Source of the DNA: an uncultured Bacilli bacterium
GTDB taxonomy: Bacteria > Bacillota_I > Bacilli_A > RF39 > UBA660
Assembly (NCBI GenBank): GCA_934098705.1
Contig: CAKOPC010000002.1
Location: 1-64,000 of the forward strand
DNA length: 64,000 nucleotides
Reading direction: 5' to 3'
Shown here: in pieces, positions 22,905-32,655 of the stretch
Position numbering within the stretch: position 1 is the stretch's first letter
How the letters are laid out: every line of letters begins with the position of its first letter
The notes under the pieces: model-generated
Database searches by the model: none
Seen by the model: the letters and a program-made list of their open reading frames with translations, nothing else
Told to the model about the DNA's origin: nothing
Translations under genes and position numbers: made by a program

Positions 22905-24485
22905 TCATTTTCTAAATTTCCTCATTGTAATACACAAAGATATTAACATAATATCAATGTTATTATTTTCATTTTTATTTAAATTAACTTCCGCATTATC
23001 TAAATCATGCCAAGTCACATCATCTTTTGAAGTTGCAGTTATATAAGCAATTTCATTTTCCTTATCATCACAAATTATACTTCTAATTAAATTAGTATCA
23101 CTTTTAACATAATAGTTACGTCCAACAACTTGATAATTTAAACGTTTTTCAAAATCACGACGAACAGTAAATGATTCTTCATTTACCATATCTATAAAAA
23201 ACTCCCCAGTAATACCATAATATTTCATCTCTCCTACCTTTATATTATGAGAATCACATATAACAAAATTATTTCCTATAAGAGAACTCCTTTTTATTTT
23301 TAATATTAAATTTCTATTTTGGTCCACTATAAAATATTGAGAAAAAAGAGCAATTTTTGTTGATTTAAATATATTAAACTTTTTTACATTATCAATATTT
23401 ATATTTTCTAAAATATTTACCTTATATTTTTTAACAAGTCTATCATCATATCCTATAGTATATAAAATCATTATAATTATTGGTAGTTCAACAAACGAAA
23501 TCATTAAAAATGTATTCATAATTGATTCTCGTGGTATATCCATTTTTAAAATTATTAAAAACCATATAGCAGGAATAACTAATAAACAAACAAATAACTG
23601 TTTAATTAGCATATTTCCAACAACTTCATCCTTAGTATTTGTATTTGTAGGTTTTATTTTTTCTAGTTCCTTTTCTATATCAAGTTCTTTTTCTATTTCT
23701 GGCTCCTTTTTAGGTTCTAATTTTACTTCCAAATTAAAATCCTTATTTATAGGTTTTATCTTTTGAGAATTTAAGTTAGAATATTCATTACTTTGATAAG
23801 TAGCATAATAAGCATTTATAAAATCACTTAATTTAAATGCAAAAATTAAAACCAAAACAAGACGAATCCCAAAAGACATACAAATTTCTAAAGATTCAAA
23901 ATAATATATTATACCTACAATATCACAACAGACTTCACAACCAAAAAGAAAGCATAAAAGATAAAATATTACGGATTTACGCGTTGTATTAGATATTTTA
24001 TCTATAACTTTACTTTTTGAATTTTCATAACTGCTATTAAATTCTTCTACCATTTTAGGCTCATAATTAAATTCCTTAATTTTCAATACATAATCATTTC
24101 CAACAATTAAATTGTTTTCAAAAGTTGTATAACATTTATAAGTATAAGGCATTATATCTAGCTTTAATTTTTTATCTCTTTCAACATAAAATTCCATATA
24201 TGTTATTTGCTTGCCATCATATATCTCAGTTTTTTTACTAACTAATTTAGCTCTATACGCTCTAGGACTTTTAAACAAATAACAAAAAATACTCATACTA
24301 ATGCAAAAAAAACAAATAGCAAATAAAAGAAGAGTTTGGAACAAATTTAAAACATCAACTAAAGATGTTTTTTCACTTTTAAAAAAAGCAATAAATATCC
24401 CAATAGAAAGAGATAAAAGTATACCTATCACAAAAATTACAACAGCTATAGAATTTTTATCTTCCTTTTTTACATTAACTTTCAT
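22905..24485 (-). CDS. Multi-pass membrane protein with LURP-one-like C-terminal domain
   Basis: 526 residues from ATG 24485 (GAGAGGGTG 6 nt upstream). Two membrane helices near the N-terminus (about 15-62), two more in the middle (about 170-225), an acidic linker with repeated EKELEKI-like words (about 255-285), and two helices (about 300-345). The last 190 residues look like a LURP-one/Tubby-like beta-barrel (FIVDQNRNLILKIKRS, then HNIKVGEMKYYG, FFIDM). In other bacteria such domains occur in lipid-associated proteins of unknown function. The domain call is tentative. Confidence 0.5.
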   Translation of the reverse strand: MKVNVKKEDKNSIAVVIFVIGILLSLSIGIFIAFFKSEKTSLVDVLNLFQTLLLFAICFFCISMSIFCYLFKSPRAYRAKLVSKKTEIYDGKQITYMEFYVERDKKLKLDIMPYTYKCYTTFENNLIVGNDYVLKIKEFNYEPKMVEEFNSSYENSKSKVIDKISNTTRKSVIFYLLCFLFGCEVCCDIVGIIYYFESLEICMSFGIRLVLVLIFAFKLSDFINAYYATYQSNEYSNLNSQKIKPINKDFNLEVKLEPKKEPEIEKELDIEKELEKIKPTNTNTKDEVVGNMLIKQLFVCLLVIPAIWFLIILKMDIPRESIMNTFLMISFVELPIIIMILYTIGYDDRLVKKYKVNILENINIDNVKKFNIFKSTKIALFSQYFIVDQNRNLILKIKRSSLIGNNFVICDSHNIKVGEMKYYGITGEFFIDMVNEESFTVRRDFEKRLNYQVVGRNYYVKSDTNLIRSIICDDKENEIAYITATSKDDVTWHDLDNAEVNLNKNENNNIDIMLISLCITMRKFRK

Positions 24486-24614
24486 GTTTAACACCCTCTC
24501 TATTATCAACTACATTATACAATAAATCACCTAGTTTAACAATTATAATTTTTAGTTAACCGCTAAAATTAAACTTTTAATTTTTTATAAAATATCAAAA
24601 ACCAAAAAATTACA

Positions 24615-25157
24615 TTACTCCTTATATAAAAAGCAATCCCTATCATGAGAATAAATAACCCCGATAGCTTGAAGATATGAATAAATAATAGTATTCCCAA
24701 CAAATTTCATACCTCTTTTTATTAAATCTTTAGAGATAGCTAAAGAAAGATTAGAATTATCTTTGCCTACCTCATAAAAAATATTACCATTTGTAAAAGT
24801 CTTTAAATAATTATAAAAAGAGCCATATTCCTCTGTTATACCTTTAAATATCTTGCTATTATTTATACTAGCATTTATCTTAAGTTTATTTCTAACAATA
24901 TTTTTATTATTTAAAAGTTCACTAATCTTTACATCATCATAATTTATTATTTTATCTATATCAAAATTATCATAAGCCTTTCTAAAACTTTCCCTTTTAT
25001 TTAAAATGCACTCAAAAGAAAGTCCAGCCTGAAATGATTCAAGTATTAACATTTCAAGTAAATATCTATCACTTGTATCACTTAAAATGCACCACTCTTC
25101 ATCATGATATTTTACATATAAAGGATTATTCAAATTACACCAAAAACATCTTTTCAT
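24615..25157 (-). CDS. tag: DNA-3-methyladenine glycosylase I
   Basis: Protein of 180 residues. Tag removes 3-methyladenine from alkylated DNA, starting base-excision repair. The start MKRCFWCNLNNPLYVKYHDE contains the conserved N-terminal Cys/Trp block with zinc ligands, followed by FQAGLSFECILNKRESFRKA and RNKLKINASINN, all diagnostic. The final HDRDC segment supplies the C-terminal zinc ligands. It is followed, in the direction of upstream, by ogt with a 3-bp gap, so the two alkylation-repair genes form one operon. Confidence 0.92.
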   Translation of the reverse strand: MKRCFWCNLNNPLYVKYHDEEWCILSDTSDRYLLEMLILESFQAGLSFECILNKRESFRKAYDNFDIDKIINYDDVKISELLNNKNIVRNKLKINASINNSKIFKGITEEYGSFYNYLKTFTNGNIFYEVGKDNSNLSLAISKDLIKRGMKFVGNTIIYSYLQAIGVIYSHDRDCFLYKE

Positions 25158-25160
25158 AAA

Positions 25161-25688
25161 CTACCTACCCTTAGGCATAGAAAATAAACTCTTATCATGC
25201 CCTTCAATTTCTAATAACTTTATTTTATTATCTATACCTCCGCCATAACCTGTTAAATTGCCATTTTCCCCAATAACTCTATGACATGGTACAATTATAC
25301 ATATAGGATTATTTTTTAAAGCTCCCCCAACAGCTTGGGAAGACATTTTTTTAATATTTCTTCTTTTAGCTATTTCTTTAGCAATATCACCATATGTTAC
25401 AACTTTACCATAAGGCACTTTAAGTAAAATATCTGTAACCATCATTCTAAAAGGTGATAAATTATCTAATTTATATAAAGGTGTAAAAGAAGGCTCTTTA
25501 CCATCAAAATAAATATCAAGAAATCGTTTTGTATCATCAAATATTTTTAAATTTTTATTTAAAATATAAGTATCCTTATGTAATATATCATCCCTTGAGC
25601 CTTTAAAATATAAACCTGTTAAATACACACCATTACTTATTAAATAAATAGGTCCAATCTTTGAATTATAAGTTTCTCTATATAACAT
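25161..25688 (-). CDS. ogt: Methylated-DNA--protein-cysteine methyltransferase
   Basis: 175 residues. It transfers the methyl group from O6-methylguanine to its own cysteine. The active site IIVPCHRVIGENGNLTGYGG is intact, and the upstream VPYGKVVTYGDIA block matches the family. It lies between the CPBP protease gene and tag, 1 and 3 bp apart respectively, indicating one transcript with shared DNA-alkylation repair roles. Confidence 0.93.
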   Translation of the reverse strand: MLYRETYNSKIGPIYLISNGVYLTGLYFKGSRDDILHKDTYILNKNLKIFDDTKRFLDIYFDGKEPSFTPLYKLDNLSPFRMMVTDILLKVPYGKVVTYGDIAKEIAKRRNIKKMSSQAVGGALKNNPICIIVPCHRVIGENGNLTGYGGGIDNKIKLLEIEGHDKSLFSMPKGR

Positions 25689-25689
25689 A

Positions 25690-26376
25690 CTACTTTATCC
25701 TTTTATTTATATATATAGCATAAAGAACAGCTAAAACAAATATAATAACTGGAGCAACATAAGATGAAATATTATTATCTATACTAAATATAGCAGTTGC
25801 ATTTATAACTGCATGAGAAATACAACAAGGATAAATACTTCCTCCCTTATGAAATATAGTAACAAATAAATATCCTAAAACAACAGCATAACATATTTGT
25901 ATAAGAGTTGGCACTAAACTTGCCCCATTTATTAAATTAATAATATGCCCAAGTCCAAACGTTAAAGATGATATTATAATAGCACGATTTAAGTTCTCTT
26001 TTTCTATCATTCTAAATAAAAAGCCTCTAAATAACAACTCTTCTAAAAAGCCTACACAAAACATAGTTAAAATATAAAATAATATTTCACTAAAAGTATT
26101 ATTTATATTAAAACCATTCCATAAATTAACTGTTGATATAATAATTAAAGGAATATAATATAAAAACTCTTTATATTTACTAACCTTAACAAATCCATAA
26201 TATTTTAATAATCCCTTCTTTTTTACAAATAAAATTAAAGAAAGTAAAAAAATAAAATTAATAATTGTTGTCTTATAAGATAAAACACTAAATTTATTTA
26301 TACAAAGTGAATTTAAAAACACATATATAACTATTAACCCTACTATAGTTATTGTGTCATTTTCTTTACTTTTCAT
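25690..26376 (-). CDS. CPBP-family intramembrane metalloprotease
   Basis: About 228 residues with six to eight predicted membrane helices. The three signature motifs are present: EELLFRGFLF (EExxxR), FGLGHIINL (motif 2 His) and SHAVINA (motif 3 His). The family (CAAX prenyl protease 2/bacteriocin-processing) has roles in bacteriocin self-immunity and membrane protein processing; the substrate here is unknown. ATG 26376 is preferred to 26388 because the latter touches its AAGG. It heads the ogt-tag operon. Confidence 0.85.
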   Translation of the reverse strand: MKSKENDTITIVGLIVIYVFLNSLCINKFSVLSYKTTIINFIFLLSLILFVKKKGLLKYYGFVKVSKYKEFLYYIPLIIISTVNLWNGFNINNTFSEILFYILTMFCVGFLEELLFRGFLFRMIEKENLNRAIIISSLTFGLGHIINLINGASLVPTLIQICYAVVLGYLFVTIFHKGGSIYPCCISHAVINATAIFSIDNNISSYVAPVIIFVLAVLYAIYINKRIK

Positions 26377-26497
26377 AAAATACCACATCCTTAGTAACTT
26401 TATTATAAAACATTATATTATAAATTAAAAGGTATTTTATAAATTAAAAACTTGCTATTTTTATAAACCTTTGTTATCATTTATTTATGGAGGATTT

Positions 26498-26785
26498 ATG
26501 AAAAATAAAATTATAATTATTTTAATAAGTATTATCTTAATATACATATTATATGTATGTACTGATTTAATAAGACTAAATAATAACAAATTTAAAGAAG
26601 CAAAACCCCTTATTACCTTAAATGAAAAAGTATTAGAAAACGATAATATTACTTATCAAGGACTTGGTTACTCTGTTACTTACTATAGAGATATAATTAA
26701 AGAAAGTGATGACTTAGTAAATATTAAAATTTATGGTATGGAACTTAGAATATTTAATAAAATTGTCTATAGTTATGTAGAATAA
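26498..26785 (+). CDS. Small membrane-anchored protein
   Basis: Protein of 95 residues with one N-terminal hydrophobic segment (about 4-22) and an exterior part of about 70 residues with a YQGLGYSVTYYRD block. Start ATG 26498 is set by GGAGGA 5 nt upstream. The shape resembles the many short anchored proteins of this lineage. It is divergent from the CPBP gene and convergent with the ABC exporter operon. Confidence 0.55.
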   Translation: MKNKIIIILISIILIYILYVCTDLIRLNNNKFKEAKPLITLNEKVLENDNITYQGLGYSVTYYRDIIKESDDLVNIKIYGMELRIFNKIVYSYVE

Positions 26786-26788
26786 AAT

Positions 26789-26828
26789 AAAAAGAATTTA
26801 TAAAATTAAAATATAAATTCTTTTTATT
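26789..26828. terminator. Bidirectional terminator
   Basis: AAAAAGAATTTAT and ATAAATTCTTTTT form a 12-13 bp stem with A and T runs on either side, serving both the small plus-strand gene and the ABC permease gene ending at 26828. Confidence 0.85.
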
Positions 26829-28414
26829 TACTCTATTTCTTTAAATCTTTTACCTGAATATTTAACTAATACTTTCCATATTATAAAACTTAATATAAGT
26901 AAAATAATACAAAGCATAAATTTTAAAATAAAACTATCAAGTATAAATACAAGTCCTATTAAAATTATACTTAAAAACATACCAATTACTGAACTTATAA
27001 ATGAACTTGTGCTTTGTTTTACAACTTCTGTTTCATTATTTGCATTAATTTTAGGAAACTTTAAATTTACAAACAAATTAATTATAGACATAAAAACTGG
27101 TAATATAATAGATATTAAAGTAATAAATATAGTATCCGTAATATTAACTTTATAACTTATAAAAAATATTAAATCACCTACTAAAATAGATGTTACAACA
27201 ATTAAATTACTCATTATAATCTTAGATAAAAGTATTAAACTATTACTAATTGGTAAAGTCTTTAACATAGAAAAGTAACTACCTTCAAGTGATATAGAAG
27301 ATGATGTTATATAAGTATTACAAGAAGTAAATATTACAAAACATAAATATATTAAAGGTATATTATTAATAACTTGTACTACATCATTATTATAAAAATT
27401 AGATAAATAATTTATTAGTAAGCTTTTATTAAAACTAATAAAAATAGTAATTACTAAAAGTAAAATAATACCAAATAAAGAATTCACAAATAAGGTAGGA
27501 CTTGCCAAATACTTCTTTAAATCTTTTATAACAAGAGCTTTTATTTTACTTGACTTTTCTATTTTTACTTTTTTATTTTTCTTTTTACTAGTAAAAACAC
27601 AAGCATTAATTATATTAAAGTAATACTTATTAGTTATTACTATAAATATTAAAACAGGTATTATATTTATTAACAATAGTTTTATAAAATCAAGTATATT
27701 AAACCTTGTAATTAGATTATTATAAAGTTTAAAATTATAGAAAATACCTACTATTAAACTATTTATTTTTTGTGCATTTAAAACAATTTTATCTAAAAAA
27801 CTATTTATAGAAAATGATACAAAAAATATTATTAAAGTAAATAAAAGTGATATTATTGTTTGCATTATTTTATAATTTTTAAATTTTTTAGCTATAAACT
27901 TTACTAAAACTGCTAAAAATGAAGATATAACTATAGGTATTATAGGTAAAAAAAGTGTCATTAAAATAGTTATTATGTAAAATAATATATTAGGATGCAC
28001 AAAATATATATAAAGAGCATATGTTGGTAGTAAAAATAATAAGTTGTAAAGCACTTCAAATATATATAATTTTAATATTCTAACAAGAATAATATAAGAA
28101 GTTTTAATAGGTAACGAAAATAATAAATCATCATCTTTTGAGGAAAATAAAATACCAAGTGATTTATATATTCCTTGAAGTAATGTTAAAAGTGATACTG
28201 ATAAAAACATCATATTTAATATAATGTAACATGAATTAATACTATTCATTTGTTTAAAAAGCGGATATAAAATCTGTAAGAAAGCAAACATTATAATAAA
28301 AGCAAATATAAATACAGTAATTATTTTTCTTGTACCTTTTAAATCTTTATTTACTCTTATTAAATCCATATCCTCTGTTAAAACAGCTTTTAAAAGTGAA
28401 ATAAATTTTTTCAT
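26828..28414 (-). CDS. ABC transporter permease, ABC-2-like
   Basis: 528 residues with about twelve predicted membrane helices in two clusters, separated by a cytoplasmic part that carries KKKNKKVKIEKSSK (about 258-272). It is the only permease beside the ATPase at 28417 (2-bp gap), so one dimer of each probably forms an exporter. Similar permeases occur in Firmicutes exporters of unknown substrate. The start MKKFISLLKAVLTEDMDLIR resembles related ABC exporters of the ABC-2 class. Confidence 0.75.
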   Translation of the reverse strand: MKKFISLLKAVLTEDMDLIRVNKDLKGTRKIITVFIFAFIIMFAFLQILYPLFKQMNSINSCYIILNMMFLSVSLLTLLQGIYKSLGILFSSKDDDLLFSLPIKTSYIILVRILKLYIFEVLYNLLFLLPTYALYIYFVHPNILFYIITILMTLFLPIIPIVISSFLAVLVKFIAKKFKNYKIMQTIISLLFTLIIFFVSFSINSFLDKIVLNAQKINSLIVGIFYNFKLYNNLITRFNILDFIKLLLINIIPVLIFIVITNKYYFNIINACVFTSKKKNKKVKIEKSSKIKALVIKDLKKYLASPTLFVNSLFGIILLLVITIFISFNKSLLINYLSNFYNNDVVQVINNIPLIYLCFVIFTSCNTYITSSSISLEGSYFSMLKTLPISNSLILLSKIIMSNLIVVTSILVGDLIFFISYKVNITDTIFITLISIILPVFMSIINLFVNLKFPKINANNETEVVKQSTSSFISSVIGMFLSIILIGLVFILDSFILKFMLCIILLILSFIIWKVLVKYSGKRFKEIE

Positions 28415-28416
28415 AA

Positions 28417-29124
28417 CTACTTTTCAATCTCCAAAAATACTTCTTCCAAAGATTCATCACTTACAACATCTTCCATATTACCTGATACAACTAATTTACC
28501 ATGTTTTATAATAGCAACTTTAGTACATAACTTTTCCGCAACTTCTAAAATATGAGTTGAGAAAAAAACTATCTTGCCACTTTTACTAAATTCCCTTAAT
28601 ACTTCTTTTAAATCAAATACTGCCTTAGGATCAAGTCCAACAAAAGGTTCATCCATAATTAAAACTAAAGGCTCATGACAAAGTGCTGAAACTATTAATA
28701 CCTTTTGTTTCATACCATGAGAAAATGAAGCTATTTCATCATTTAATCTATCTTCTATATTAAACATTTTAGCATATTTCTCTATATTTTTACGTCTTAC
28801 ATCACCTGGAACTTCATACATATCACATACAAAATTGATATAGTTAATAGCAGTCATATTTTCATATAAAATTGGATTATCAGGCACATATGCAATTTGT
28901 TTTTTTACCTTAAGAGGGTCATTTTTAATTGATGCACCATTAACTAAAATATCACCATCATCAAAAGGTATAATACCACAAATTGATTTTATAGTAGTAG
29001 TTTTTCCTGCCCCATTAGGGCCAATAAAACCAAATATACAACCATCATCTACTGTAAGTGATAGATTGTCTATAATCTTTTTATCCTTTTTATAAGATTT
29101 TGTAAAATTTTTAATTTCTATCAT
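28417..29124 (-). CDS. ABC transporter ATP-binding protein
   Basis: A complete ATPase of 235 residues: Walker A GPNGAGKTTT (about 35-44), Q-loop region with VPDNPILYE, the signature ASFSHGMKQKVL (SHGMKQ instead of LSGGQ, common in this exporter class), Walker B LVLIMDEPFVGLDP, and the switch His in FFSTHI. It is the first gene of the exporter operon with the permease 2 bp downstream. Substrate unknown; the short C-terminus fits CcmA/BcrA-like exporters. Confidence 0.9.
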   Translation of the reverse strand: MIEIKNFTKSYKKDKKIIDNLSLTVDDGCIFGFIGPNGAGKTTTIKSICGIIPFDDGDILVNGASIKNDPLKVKKQIAYVPDNPILYENMTAINYINFVCDMYEVPGDVRRKNIEKYAKMFNIEDRLNDEIASFSHGMKQKVLIVSALCHEPLVLIMDEPFVGLDPKAVFDLKEVLREFSKSGKIVFFSTHILEVAEKLCTKVAIIKHGKLVVSGNMEDVVSDESLEEVFLEIEK

Positions 29125-29187
29125 ATAATATCCTCCCTAAAAATATATAATAAGACAAAAAGAATAATGAAATAAATCACTATTCTC

Positions 29188-29829
29188 TTAATACATTTTT
29201 ATAACTTCCAATTTTTTATCATTATCTTTTGCATGAACTAAAACAACAGTAACTTCAGTTGGATACCCTAAATCCTTTTCATATGTTACTAAAACATTAA
29301 CTTTATAAGCCTTTTCATCATCAATATCTTCATACTTATAAGTTGTTTCTGTAACATCTTTTACTTCTACATCCTTTACAACTGGTAACTCTTGTTTTCT
29401 ATTTCCATATACATTATGTTCTATATATTTATAAACTGTTTCACTAGCTTCCAAAATAAAATTCTTTTGTTGATCTTGTCTTACATATTGCACTCCACCT
29501 ATATCGTTTTTTGATATTTTGTTATTAAGATTATAAAAATCACAAACTATAAGTTGTGCAACATATGATGCATAAGCTTGTTCATCTATTTTTTCTTTTT
29601 TTAATTCTTTGCTTAATTCATTGTATAATTTTTTATAAAGAGCTGTTTGATCTTCCTCAAGTTCATACCCATATTCCTTAATTGTATCAACCACTTTTGG
29701 TTTTGCAATAATTGTTGTTTTTTTAAAAAATCTCTTATAACCTAAATACATAATACCTAAAACAGCAATAACTACAACTACGATGATAGCAATATTAATT
29801 TTTTTTCTTATACTTTTCTTTAGTTTCAT
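29188..29829 (-). CDS. Membrane-anchored protein, unknown
   Basis: 213 residues with a basic N-terminus, one membrane helix (about 13-33) and a soluble outside domain. The domain is mixed alpha/beta with TIKEYGYELEEDQTALYKKL and a beta-rich C-terminal half (VEVKDVTETTYKYEDID). The gene follows the LTA-synthase-like gene with a 4-bp gap, so it is likely co-transcribed with it and involved in envelope functions. No family is recognised. Confidence 0.6.
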   Translation of the reverse strand: MKLKKSIRKKINIAIIVVVVIAVLGIMYLGYKRFFKKTTIIAKPKVVDTIKEYGYELEEDQTALYKKLYNELSKELKKEKIDEQAYASYVAQLIVCDFYNLNNKISKNDIGGVQYVRQDQQKNFILEASETVYKYIEHNVYGNRKQELPVVKDVEVKDVTETTYKYEDIDDEKAYKVNVLVTYEKDLGYPTEVTVVLVHAKDNDKKLEVIKMY

Positions 29830-29833
29830 ACCT

Positions 29834-31846
29834 TTACTCTCCTATCTCATTTTCATTTTTATATTTCTCATCCTTATTAAAGTAATCATATACAACAATA
29901 CTATTAGAAATATCAAGTATTTCATCAGTGTATTCTTTACACGACTTTATATAATCTTCTTTAATAGGAACATCTTCTAACAACTTATACTCATTTTTAC
30001 TATCATTATAATATACCTTATCTGTTATAAAATTACCATTTGGAAAAGCAACTATACTTTCATTTTTAGAAAATAAATCACTTCCAAGAGCATATGGATT
30101 ATTAAATCCCAGCATATTTAAGATAGTAGGAGAAATATCAATCATACCCGATACTCTAGATATTACCTCACTATAATTTTTCTTAAAATCCTCATCTTTA
30201 GAATATATTATAAAAGGCACTCTTCTATTAATTTCATACCAGTAATAATCAATATTTTTATATCTTTCATCATATTCCTCAAAAACGTCTTCTGTCTCAT
30301 AGTTATAGTTATAATAATAATTCCACTCATCCTTTTCAATTCTTGCATCATGATCTCCATAAATTATTATAACTGTATTATCAAGTATTCCTTCCTTATC
30401 AAGCATATCAATAAACATACCAATTTGTTTATCTGCATAATGTGCTGATTTAAAGTAATTACCAAGTTTAGTCCCCTCAAGATATGGATATGTAATACCA
30501 TCAACAGTTAAAGTAACAGGAAAGTCGCCATACTTATCAGTATCTTCAAAAGGAGTATGATTACTTAACGTAATTATTGTACCATAAAAATTAGTATTTG
30601 TTAAAGAGATTTCTTTAATTTTTTTAACAGCTTGAGAAAGAAAAGATTTATCACTCAGTCCAAAACCTATTTTTTCATCTATAACAAAAGAGTTTTTATC
30701 ATAAAACTTTTGATAACCTAAAGATTTATACATATTATTTCTATTCCAAAACTCTCCCGTATTAGCATGCATAGAAAAAGTATAATATCCATTTTCGTTA
30801 AGTATTTTATACATTGAATTGTAACTTCTATTAGCATAATTTATAAAAGCTGTACCAATTTTAACAGGCATCATAGAAGTAGCAACTAAAAACTCTGTAT
30901 CACTTGATGTTCCAATACTAACTTGTGAATAAAAATTATTAAAGAAAATACCATCACTTGCAAGTTTTTTTAAATTAGGAGTAACATCTTTTCCATTAAA
31001 ATTTGCCTCCATAGCAAGTGTTTGCATACTTTCAGCATGAATTGCTATAACATTTTTACCCTTAAATATATTAGAATATTTATTTTTAGAAGTCGTATTA
31101 CCTTTATATTTATAATAATTATCTATCTTTTTATTAGCCTTATCACTACCAAAAAGTGGTGCAACATTTGGAGAAATACTTGTTACAATATCATTTAACT
31201 GATAAAGATAAACTCCAAATTTAGTAACTGAATATTCCCTATTCCACTGATTATAAAATCTACCATAATCAACTAAATCAAGTCCCAAAATAAGTAATAA
31301 AAGAGAAACAGCAAAATTAATATAATTAATCTGTATACATCTTTTTTTAGGTAATAAAGTATCTATTTTTTTATCATTTATTTTTGATTTTAATAACTTT
31401 TTATTATTTGGTATATTCTTATGAAAAACAAACATAAATATAGGAAACCATAAAAGTATAAAGTATGAAGGACGTAAAAGATTACCAACAACATTAGCAT
31501 CACCAGTTTCAGTATTTGTAAAAGCAAATGAGGCAAATGTTACTGATATAAAGCTATCATAATAACTATAATATACAATATTAGCAATACCAATTATAGA
31601 AAATATAATAGTTAAAGTATAAATATATTTAAATCTATTTTTAGGTTTTATAACAAAATATAATCCACTAAAAAGGAAAATAGCAATTAAATCCCCAAAT
31701 ATTGGAGATAAACTAAATATATTTTTAACAGTTAACATCCTAACAATTATTTCATTTATTAAACATCCAAATATAAAACAAGTAAGTAATTTTTCATCTT
31801 TCATTAACTTTAATAAATCATTAAAATATTCCTTTATCTTTTTCAT
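29834..31846 (-). CDS. LTA-synthase-family phosphoglycerol/sulfatase-fold enzyme
   Basis: 670 residues. Five N-terminal membrane helices (about 15-235) carry an extracellular sulfatase-fold domain. Visible motifs are the metal-site Glu in IAIHAESMQTL, the nucleophile region SIGTSSDTEFLVA, SNHTPF, and IIYGDHDARI. In the aligned LtaS motif GKTSD the nucleophile is Thr; here the same position is Ser (GTSSD). It probably transfers glycerophosphate or a related group onto a glycolipid or polymer. Its start codon overlaps the stop of the YihY gene by 4 bp, so both are coupled. Confidence 0.8.
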   Translation of the reverse strand: MKKIKEYFNDLLKLMKDEKLLTCFIFGCLINEIIVRMLTVKNIFSLSPIFGDLIAIFLFSGLYFVIKPKNRFKYIYTLTIIFSIIGIANIVYYSYYDSFISVTFASFAFTNTETGDANVVGNLLRPSYFILLWFPIFMFVFHKNIPNNKKLLKSKINDKKIDTLLPKKRCIQINYINFAVSLLLLILGLDLVDYGRFYNQWNREYSVTKFGVYLYQLNDIVTSISPNVAPLFGSDKANKKIDNYYKYKGNTTSKNKYSNIFKGKNVIAIHAESMQTLAMEANFNGKDVTPNLKKLASDGIFFNNFYSQVSIGTSSDTEFLVATSMMPVKIGTAFINYANRSYNSMYKILNENGYYTFSMHANTGEFWNRNNMYKSLGYQKFYDKNSFVIDEKIGFGLSDKSFLSQAVKKIKEISLTNTNFYGTIITLSNHTPFEDTDKYGDFPVTLTVDGITYPYLEGTKLGNYFKSAHYADKQIGMFIDMLDKEGILDNTVIIIYGDHDARIEKDEWNYYYNYNYETEDVFEEYDERYKNIDYYWYEINRRVPFIIYSKDEDFKKNYSEVISRVSGMIDISPTILNMLGFNNPYALGSDLFSKNESIVAFPNGNFITDKVYYNDSKNEYKLLEDVPIKEDYIKSCKEYTDEILDISNSIVVYDYFNKDEKYKNENEIGE

Positions 31847-32652
31847 AACTTCTTCTCCTTACCAAGGTTATATTTATTAATATTTATAGCCATACCTACA
31901 ACAAAAAGATAAGCAATTAAATAAATCCACAAAAGAAGTATTAAAATATTAGCAAAATTACCATACAAAACATTATATTTAGCAATATTTGTTATATAAA
32001 ATGAAAATATCTCTGTTGCTATAACCCAGCTTACTGTTGTAAAAATAGCACCAAGTGTTGTTTCTTCACTTTTTATTTCCTTACTAGGAGCCATTGTATA
32101 CAAAAGTTTAATAGCTAAATAAATAAAAGTAAATGTTACAATAACCTTTATAAATTTTATAATACCAAGATAATTTTGAATATTAATATATTTTGTTAAA
32201 TAATTTAATATAACATTACCAAGAATTGGAATAAATATCATAAATACAAGTAAAGTTATTAAAACAAAAGTCATAAATAAGGACTTTAAAGTTATTCTTA
32301 ATACACTATTCTCTTTTATTTTATATAAATTATTAGAAGTTATTATAATTGATTTAGGTCCATTAATAGCCATAAAGAAATAGGCAAAAAAGAAAAATAT
32401 TGCACTATTTCCATAAGATGAAGTACAAAATGGAATAATTATAGAAGCTAAGTTATCAGGAAGGTATGTATATATAAGATTAGTAAGATTAAAACTTTCA
32501 ATAAAATGAGATACTATAATAGCACAAATAGCAAGTATTGGCACAAAAGACATTATAATATAAAATGCTAATTGTCCTGGCAATACTTGCATCTCTGGCA
32601 ACATAATAATTTTTTTAAATTCTTTATATATTCTTTTTATTTCACTTTTCAT
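31843..32652 (-). CDS. YihY/BrkB-family membrane protein
   Basis: 269 residues with six predicted helices. The family signature is seen in the LPGQLAFYIIMSFVPILAIC start and in the C-terminal ILLLWIYLIAYLFVVG block. Members were once called RNase BN; their real role is unclear and may concern lipid or envelope transport. Its stop overlaps the LTA-synthase-like start. The GGDEF gene lies 3 bp upstream, making a four-gene unit. Confidence 0.85.
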   Translation of the reverse strand: MKSEIKRIYKEFKKIIMLPEMQVLPGQLAFYIIMSFVPILAICAIIVSHFIESFNLTNLIYTYLPDNLASIIIPFCTSSYGNSAIFFFFAYFFMAINGPKSIIITSNNLYKIKENSVLRITLKSLFMTFVLITLLVFMIFIPILGNVILNYLTKYINIQNYLGIIKFIKVIVTFTFIYLAIKLLYTMAPSKEIKSEETTLGAIFTTVSWVIATEIFSFYITNIAKYNVLYGNFANILILLLWIYLIAYLFVVGMAININKYNLGKEKKL

Positions 32653-32655
32653 AAC

